Of a stretch of 37,987 bases of DNA, positions 34,279 to 37,987 are shown in pieces. The notes beneath the pieces were generated by a model. The model did no database searches. It was not told the DNA's origin and worked only from the letters and a program-made list of their open reading frames with translations. Source of the DNA: Bacteroidales bacterium. GTDB lineage: Bacteria; Bacteroidota; Bacteroidia; Bacteroidales; UBA932. Every line of letters begins with the position of its first letter. Within the stretch, counting starts at the first letter, position 1. The stretch spans positions 1 to 37,987 of the forward strand of contig JAFVQD010000023.1 of the NCBI GenBank assembly GCA_017504965.1, written 5' to 3'. Made by a program: the position numbers and the translations under genes.

Positions 34279-35034
34279 CTAAAACTTCAACGCTAAAGTA
34301 AATCCGGCTGCAGGTTGGATCCCTTGTGCTGTGTCGATATAGTATAAAGACGGATACAAATTTATATTGAAAGAGTAGAGCTTTCTCAGATCCTGCTCAT
34401 ACATATTTTTCACTTTGGCTATCCTTATTGCATCCACAATACTCCATATTTCTATACCTAAAGAGGCTGCATAACAAGCGACTGAAACGCCAAGCTCGAT
34501 CTGCCAGGCCGGTGAAGGATCTATATCACTTCTCTGCTCACATACACTTGCAGTTACCAGAAGTGCGACATTTCCAAAGAATTTTCCCAGTCCACGTCCC
34601 CACTCCCCATTAATACACTCTCCAAGTCCAGGCACAAACGCAGAAGCTACACCTGTCCAGACTGGACTATATTTATCACCCAGAGTTGGAGTATATCCCC
34701 GGTAGTTATATATCGTCTTGAGCTCGTTATACTTCATATTTGGCATAAGTCCCTCTATAGGCTCCCTGCTGGAAGAATATAGATTATCTATCAACTCCTG
34801 ATCGAAAATCTCATTTCTTCCCGACTTATAGCGGATCATCAAAACATCACACTTATCTACCACATAAGTCACGCCATCAGGCTCCTCATAAAGGGTATAC
34901 TTAACTTCCTTCTTACTGACCTCCAGAACTTTGGCTTTAATCTCTTCGCCATTTATCTTCTTTATAATGTCCTGTGCAAATGCAGGGGAAACGCCTACTA
35001 CAATAAGTAAAAGTGCTATAAAAGTATTTTTCAT
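34279..35034 (-). CDS. Secreted/membrane protein of unknown function (DUF5683-like region)
   Basis: 251 residues from ATG 35034 (a start at 35052 would put six polar residues before the signal peptide). MKNTFIALLLIVVGVSPAFAQ is a signal peptide. Residues ~22-80 have the Bacteroidales pattern DIIKKINGEEIKAKVLEVSK, then KEVKYTLYEEPDGVTYVV and IRYKSGRNEIF, a small beta domain found at the start of many exported proteins of this order. The second half has SAFVPGLGECINGEWGRGLG followed by two hydrophobic spans, as in DUF5683-type proteins. Function unknown. It is convergent with the thioesterase, and repeat copy 1 lies directly upstream and probably holds its promoter. Confidence 0.75.
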   Translation of the reverse strand: MKNTFIALLLIVVGVSPAFAQDIIKKINGEEIKAKVLEVSKKEVKYTLYEEPDGVTYVVDKCDVLMIRYKSGRNEIFDQELIDNLYSSSREPIEGLMPNMKYNELKTIYNYRGYTPTLGDKYSPVWTGVASAFVPGLGECINGEWGRGLGKFFGNVALLVTASVCEQRSDIDPSPAWQIELGVSVACYAASLGIEIWSIVDAIRIAKVKNMYEQDLRKLYSFNINLYPSLYYIDTAQGIQPAAGFTLALKF

Positions 35035-35048
35035 TCTGTCTATATTTT

Positions 35049-35296
35049 CCAATTTATCTGCATAAAGTTATAGGATATTAATTGGAATTCCAATATTCAC
35101 CTCAGCATAACTTCTGTCATAGTCCACCAGCCATCGTCCTTTCCGTCACACCCGACTCGGTTCTGGTGTCTCTCCTATTATCTATCCAGGTCCACATTTT
35201 TGACACAGTCCTATTGATTTCCGGTGATTTTGGGCTGATTTTGCCACCACTGTATCACTAATTGCCCAAAAACTGTCACAGCTATAATATCGACTC
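35049..35296. repeat. Direct repeat copy 1 (~248 bp)
   Basis: Matches 37402-37631 in the same orientation. The left ~100 bases are nearly identical (start CCAATTTATCTGCATAAAGT, end near ATCGTCCTTTCCGTCA). A middle segment of ~40 bases differs and is ~18 bases longer here, and the right ~90 bases (from TTTTTGACACAGTCC to ATCGACTC) are again similar. It contains a perfect 14-bp palindrome ATTGGAATTCCAAT (35081-35094) that is broken in copy 2. On the minus strand it could hold the promoter of the gene at 34279 (TAACTTTA, one mismatch to the -7 box). No intact gene. Confidence 0.88.
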
Positions 35297-35331
35297 ATCA
35301 AATGCACACCTTAGGCGAGATCGCTATTAAT

Positions 35332-35358
35332 AAAAAAACATCCCCGAAATACTGGGGA
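35332..35358 (-). terminator. Terminator-like hairpin reading leftward
   Basis: On the minus strand TCCCC (35358-35354), an 8-nt loop and GGGGA (35345-35341) are followed by TGTTTTTTTATT. It would end transcripts coming from the truncated minus-strand frame at 35672-35986. Confidence 0.55.
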
Positions 35359-35473
35359 CATCATTTATTGGACTTGATTGATTGCGAAATTTCATTAGCG
35401 ACGCACTGTTTTTGGGCATTTTTCACTGCCTCACACCTAGATTCAAGCCTAATTCATCGAATTCAACGCCATG

Positions 35474-35734
35474 ACGCAGTGTCTAAAGTCATATATCACT
35501 GCGTAACATCTCGGTTGGAGGTTAATCTCATCAGTATAGACGCTCGCTCCGATTGCTCCGAGCTACTCATCTCACTCACGTCGGCTTGCCGGACAACTCT
35601 TCCTTTTAGTCGTGCTACGCACGCCTAACGTCATCAAACATGGTCCGGCATTGGCTTCGCCACACACCGACTTACCGTTCATTCGATTTACGCTCTACGC
35701 AAAGTGCGCTCACTTCCTCTATACTGATGAGATT
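35474..35734. repeat. Structured non-coding stretch with imperfect inverted repeat
   Basis: Outer arms AATCTCATCAGTATAGA (35524-35540) and its exact complement (35718-35734), inner arms TGCCGGAC (35587-35594) and GTCCGGCA (35643-35650), and a central hairpin CGTGC-TAC-GCACG (35611-35623) are nested around ~35629. Just to the left is a separate 8-bp hairpin ACGCAGTG / CACTGCGT (35474-35481, 35497-35504). The right outer arm lies inside the truncated minus-strand frame. No promoter or gene is seen in it. Such nesting is typical of origin-of-transfer or recombination sites, but I cannot assign one. Confidence 0.6.
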
Positions 35735-35986
35735 CTTCCCGTCACATCCTACTCCGTTCGGATGCTCATATTCAACATTAAAAAGAGTGTATTTTTCCCT
35801 GTATATGGTTGGGTCGTCGACCGCCTGATAATGAGGCTTGCCATCTTTGTCAACAAGAAGCCAGGTTTCCATTTTGGTAATAGGAATATCAGTCGGATTT
35901 ACCACCGGCTTTGAAGCAGACTGCTTAGTCTGCTGTTGCTGCTTTGCTTGCTGTTGCTTTGTTTGCTGCTTCTCCTTTAGTTTAAA
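35672..35986 (-). pseudogene. 5'-truncated reading frame, Gln-rich linker plus unknown domain
   Basis: The minus strand is open for 104 codons from 35986 to a TAA at 35672, but a TAA at 35989-35987 blocks extension and no ATG precedes the well-formed part. It begins with a Lys/Gln-rich coiled linker (KLKEKQQTKQQQ, then KQSASKPVVNPTDIP), followed by ITKMETWLLVDKDGKPHY and REKYTLFNVEYEHPNGVG. The residue pattern is protein-like and unlike a random frame, whereas the last ~12 residues (ALCVERKSNER) look like junk after a junction at the inverted-repeat arm. Linkers of this kind are common in mobilisation and conjugation proteins; family not recognised. Probably the middle of a broken gene. Confidence 0.5.
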
Positions 35987-36026
35987 TTAGATTCCCGAAG
36001 CGGGTTCGGTCCTTCCAAAATTTTAT

Positions 36027-36034
36027 TATATTTG
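36027..36034 (+). promoter_or_regulatory. -7 box of the DUF6794-like gene
   Basis: TATATTTG is an exact TAnnTTTG match, 24 nt before the ATG at 36059. A weak TTCG at 36005-36008 (spacer 18) is the only -33 candidate. It favours the start at 36059 over an in-phase TTG at 36032 within the box. Confidence 0.55.
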
Positions 36035-36058
36035 CTGAATACTAACAAGAAAGGAAAT

Positions 36059-36892
36059 ATGAGACGATTTTGGATTATTACTCTATGTCTTATGATAGGC
36101 ATAAGCACAACTGCTCAGGATAGACTCAAAACAACTCACGACATTAAAGCCGCCTCCGAAAAAATTGACGGAGTCTATATTCCTCGCGACATAGATGATG
36201 CAATCAATATCCTTGATACATGGCTAACATCTGAACAAAAGGACACATTAAGATCTTTATCTTTAGAGGATTATGCAGGGTTGCACCACGGGCTCGGCAG
36301 GGCACTACGCAACGATTGGGGGCTTTGGGATAGTTCAAGACTTCGTGATTACTTTACATCATTTGGAGTGTATCATCCAGATGATATGTCGGGATATATA
36401 CTACTCGCCTTTTATCACCACCTTCACGGAACTGACTGCCCAAGGATTCAAGATGTAAAGTTATCAACAGGAAGGGCTAAAAAGGTAACAATATTCACAA
36501 GAGATTGGTGGCGAATTAAAGCAAGCTACAGAAGGGTTTTCAGAGAATTCAAAGACGATGGATATAAGAAGGCGACAGAGGTGTATTATGAATATCCTTA
36601 TGGATTCTCTAATGAAAAAGAGGAGAACATTTATAAGGACGCCGAAAACCTCAAGATGAAAGCAAGGGGTGTGATAAAGGAATTTGACAAGAAACACGGA
36701 TATGTACTTGTTCAGATAGAGCATACTCCCGAACCTTATGGAATAATCATATACGATGGAAATCAGGCGTGGTCCGAAGATTTTTACAGAGATTACTCTA
36801 CATTCTCTTTAGACACACCTAACATTTTCTTTCTTCAAGAAGGTGACGAACTGTGGTTCAGACTCTCAGAATTTGATATATATTGGTATTAG
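36059..36892 (+). CDS. Secreted DUF6794-like protein
   Basis: 277 residues from ATG 36059. MRRFWIITLCLMIGISTTAQ is a signal peptide. Residues ~37-130 read DGVYIPRDIDDAINILDTWL, then SLEDYAGLHHGLGRALRNDW, GLWDSSRLRDYFTSFGVYHP and DDMSGYILLAFYHHLHG, which follows the DUF6794 pattern as I remember it (a 'YIPKDLDEC...NNWGLW...HPDDMSGIIL' domain). The rest is beta-rich with no motif I know. Function unknown. The gene stands alone between two repeat copies, with its own promoter and a strong terminator. It is the only intact gene in that interval, so it is a passenger or the reason the segment is kept. Confidence 0.82.
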   Translation: MRRFWIITLCLMIGISTTAQDRLKTTHDIKAASEKIDGVYIPRDIDDAINILDTWLTSEQKDTLRSLSLEDYAGLHHGLGRALRNDWGLWDSSRLRDYFTSFGVYHPDDMSGYILLAFYHHLHGTDCPRIQDVKLSTGRAKKVTIFTRDWWRIKASYRRVFREFKDDGYKKATEVYYEYPYGFSNEKEENIYKDAENLKMKARGVIKEFDKKHGYVLVQIEHTPEPYGIIIYDGNQAWSEDFYRDYSTFSLDTPNIFFLQEGDELWFRLSEFDIYWY

Positions 36893-36904
36893 TCAAACGA
36901 TGGA

Positions 36905-36934
36905 AAGGTGACACCGTTCTGTGTCACCTTTTTT
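36905..36934 (+). terminator. Rho-independent terminator after the DUF6794-like gene
   Basis: Perfect 10-bp stem AAGGTGACAC / GTGTCACCTT with a 6-nt loop (CGTTCT), followed by TTTT (TTTTTT counting the stem end), 12 bases after the stop. Confidence 0.9.
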
Positions 36935-37035
36935 GTTGTTACGGTTTGGGTTTTTCACAGAAGGTTACTAACTGACTTCATCATACTCGTTCTCTTTCCA
37001 GCACGAAGAATAAAAGAACATCCGCCATTATGAAA

Positions 37036-37060
37036 GACCACCCTCATAATGAAGGTGGTC
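37036..37060. repeat. Short inverted repeat in the gene-free stretch after the DUF6794-like gene
   Basis: GACCACC (37036-37042) and GGTGGTC (37054-37060) form a 7-bp stem with an 11-nt loop. No T-run follows on either strand. The surrounding 36935-37113 holds no gene or promoter that I can support. Confidence 0.4.
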
Positions 37061-37113
37061 AAATCTGGAAAAATGGATAGTATTGAAGGGGCTTGTTTTC
37101 CTGCAAGCACCCT

Positions 37114-37334
37114 CTATTGGTATTCCTCCCTTATGAACTCTTCACGAAGTTTGATGAAGCGTTCAGGGGTTTCGTTGGGGTCAATAATATGGTGGAGCAG
37201 AGAACATTGAGAAGGAAAGGAATATCAGAGTATGCACTTGGGATAAAACCGAATCTGTTGAAGGATTTGATGATTTCGGTGTGGAGGTCATTGATATTGA
37301 TAAGTTCTTTGAATTCGATTCAGACTTTTTATAA
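37114..37334. pseudogene. Decayed coding sequence, strand ambiguous
   Basis: On the minus strand a protein-like tail LLHHIIDPNETPERFIKLRE..EYQ ends at TAG 37116-37114, and in another phase just upstream (37319-37189) lies ELININDLHTEIIKSFNRFG then FIPSAYSDIPFLLNVLCS. A one-step frameshift near 37200 would join them. On the plus strand the same bases (37188-37334) also read well: ENIEKERNIRVCTWDKTESV, then EGFDDFGVEVIDIDKFFEFD ending at TAA. Neither has a start codon. At most one of the two readings is real; I lean slightly to the minus strand because its tail continues beyond the overlap. No family recognised. Confidence 0.35.
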
Positions 37335-37401
37335 AATCTGGCATTTACTACAGCGAATTACTTATCTCGAATATATAAGTAACGACACTATAATGAAATT
37401 A

Positions 37402-37631
37402 CCAGTTTATCTGCATAAAGTTATAGGATATTAATTGGAATTCGATTTATTCACCTCAGCATAACTTCTGTCATAGTCCACCAGCCATCGTCCTTTCCGT
37501 CATTTCTTGAGCTGTAGCAGTTTTTCTTGTTTTTTTGACACAGTCCCATTGATTTCCGGGGGTTTTAAGCTGATTTTGCCACCACTGTATCACTATTTGT
37601 ACAAAACTTGTCACAGCTACAACATCAACTC
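37402..37631. repeat. Direct repeat copy 2 (~230 bp)
   Basis: Same orientation as copy 1, 2353 bases to the right. It starts CCAGTTTATCTGCATAAAGT and ends CAACATCAACTC. The middle differs (TTCTTGAGCTGTAGCAG... against the longer segment in copy 1), and scattered substitutions are found in the right arm. No gene inside. Its right end is followed within ~95 bases by a reading frame lacking its start. Confidence 0.88.
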
Positions 37632-37726
37632 CTCTACTAATCTTTTCAGTAAGAATTTATGCATATCAGCAGACATCGGTCTGCCAATTTGGAGGGTTAT
37701 CAGAGGCATTTTCGTGAGGTGCCTAG

Positions 37727-37987
37727 CTCAAACTCGTCATCCAGGCATCCGCACCGCAGAGCAACGGTGTCACCCGTGCATACAGCAAAGCCGTTCAGAT
37801 CGGTAGCGTACTTGAAGCAGTCACAGAAGTGTACGACCTCAAGAAAGACTACGACGAAAAGCACGGTACTCCTAACGCATCAAGCCCGAAAGTCTTCATC
37901 AAGTACTTCTTCGTGAACACAGTCACCGGCGAAAAATCCGGAGAGATGATGACTATGGCCGTCCTTCAGGAAGATCCCGCTGCCGGC
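37727..37987 (+). CDS. Start-less reading frame running off the right edge
   Basis: After a TAG at 37724-37726 the plus strand is open for 87 codons to the window end: LKLVIQASAPQSNGVTRAYS, then KAVQIGSVLEAVTEVYDLKK, KVFIKYFFVNTVTGEKSGEM and MTMAVLQEDPAAG. The amino-acid pattern and the preference for C-ending codons (GTC, ATC, TAC, AAG) look truly coding and are more G+C-rich than the sequence to the left. No ATG precedes it in frame except two Met at residues 74-75, so the 5' end has been lost, probably when the sequence carrying repeat copy 2 joined it. No family recognised. Confidence 0.55.

Noticed and set aside
35302-35628. Plus-strand frame of 108 codons
   Set aside because: It starts inside the end of the repeat, crosses two hairpins, and its residue pattern is not protein-like; no promoter.
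35623-35629. Integron attC site, because GCCTAAC fits the RYYYAAC core
   Set aside because: No matching GTTRRRY partner within the normal 57-141 bases, and no integrase or cassette array in the window.
1-37987. CRISPR array, tRNA or rRNA genes, complete insertion sequence
   Set aside because: No regularly spaced repeats, no cloverleaf or CCA-ended segment, and no intact transposase or integrase frame were seen on either strand.

Overview
The window looks like Bacteroidales chromosome, probably from a gut-type anaerobe. The evidence is the promoter grammar (TTTG, 19-21 nt, then TAnnTTTG), many starts without a purine-rich ribosome binding site, and lineage-typical families: DUF3467, a DUF4249 lipoprotein paired with a TonB-dependent receptor, TPR-TM-HTH regulators and head-GIN proteins. 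Ferredoxin-dependent 2-oxoacid oxidation and ATP-type PEP carboxykinase point to anaerobic metabolism. I cannot fix the genus by reading alone.

Region 1-7392 is clearly richer in A+T than what follows and looks like an accessory cassette. On the minus strand lie a TPR/membrane/HTH-like regulator, a small secreted DUF3244-like protein and a lipoprotein cut by the left edge. Divergent from them on the plus strand lie a lipoprotein resembling a secreted cysteine-peptidase family but with glycine at the expected nucleophile, a TonB-dependent receptor and a DUF4249 lipoprotein. Together they look like a regulated outer-membrane capture/uptake locus of unknown substrate.

Region 7370-34236 is mostly housekeeping, in tight operons. 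They are: M19 dipeptidase; ECF sigma factor, membrane partner and head-GIN protein; valS-thioesterase-tatA-tatC-ABC-F-rlmB (minus); DUF3467-DUF2520-KdsC-like-Maf (plus); recQ and pckA (divergent); an endonuclease/exonuclease/phosphatase-fold protein; and a five-gene minus-strand operon with an MtaD-like deaminase, PNP and MtnA, which reads as deamination-route salvage of methylthioadenosine. Next comes a plus-strand energy module: ADP-forming acyl-CoA synthetase, a 50-residue membrane protein, then a four-subunit 2-oxoacid:ferredoxin oxidoreductase and a hotdog thioesterase. Oxidation of a 2-oxoacid to acyl-CoA and its conversion to ATP would thus be encoded side by side.

Region 34279-37987 is a mosaic. 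After a secreted/membrane protein of unknown role come two direct copies of a ~240-bp sequence (35049-35296 and 37402-37631). Between them are a structured non-coding stretch with an imperfect inverted repeat, a 5'-truncated reading frame, one intact secreted DUF6794-like gene with its own promoter and terminator, and fragments of decayed coding sequence. Directly after the second copy, a reading frame without any start codon runs off the right edge. This region looks like the scar of mobile-element or recombination activity.
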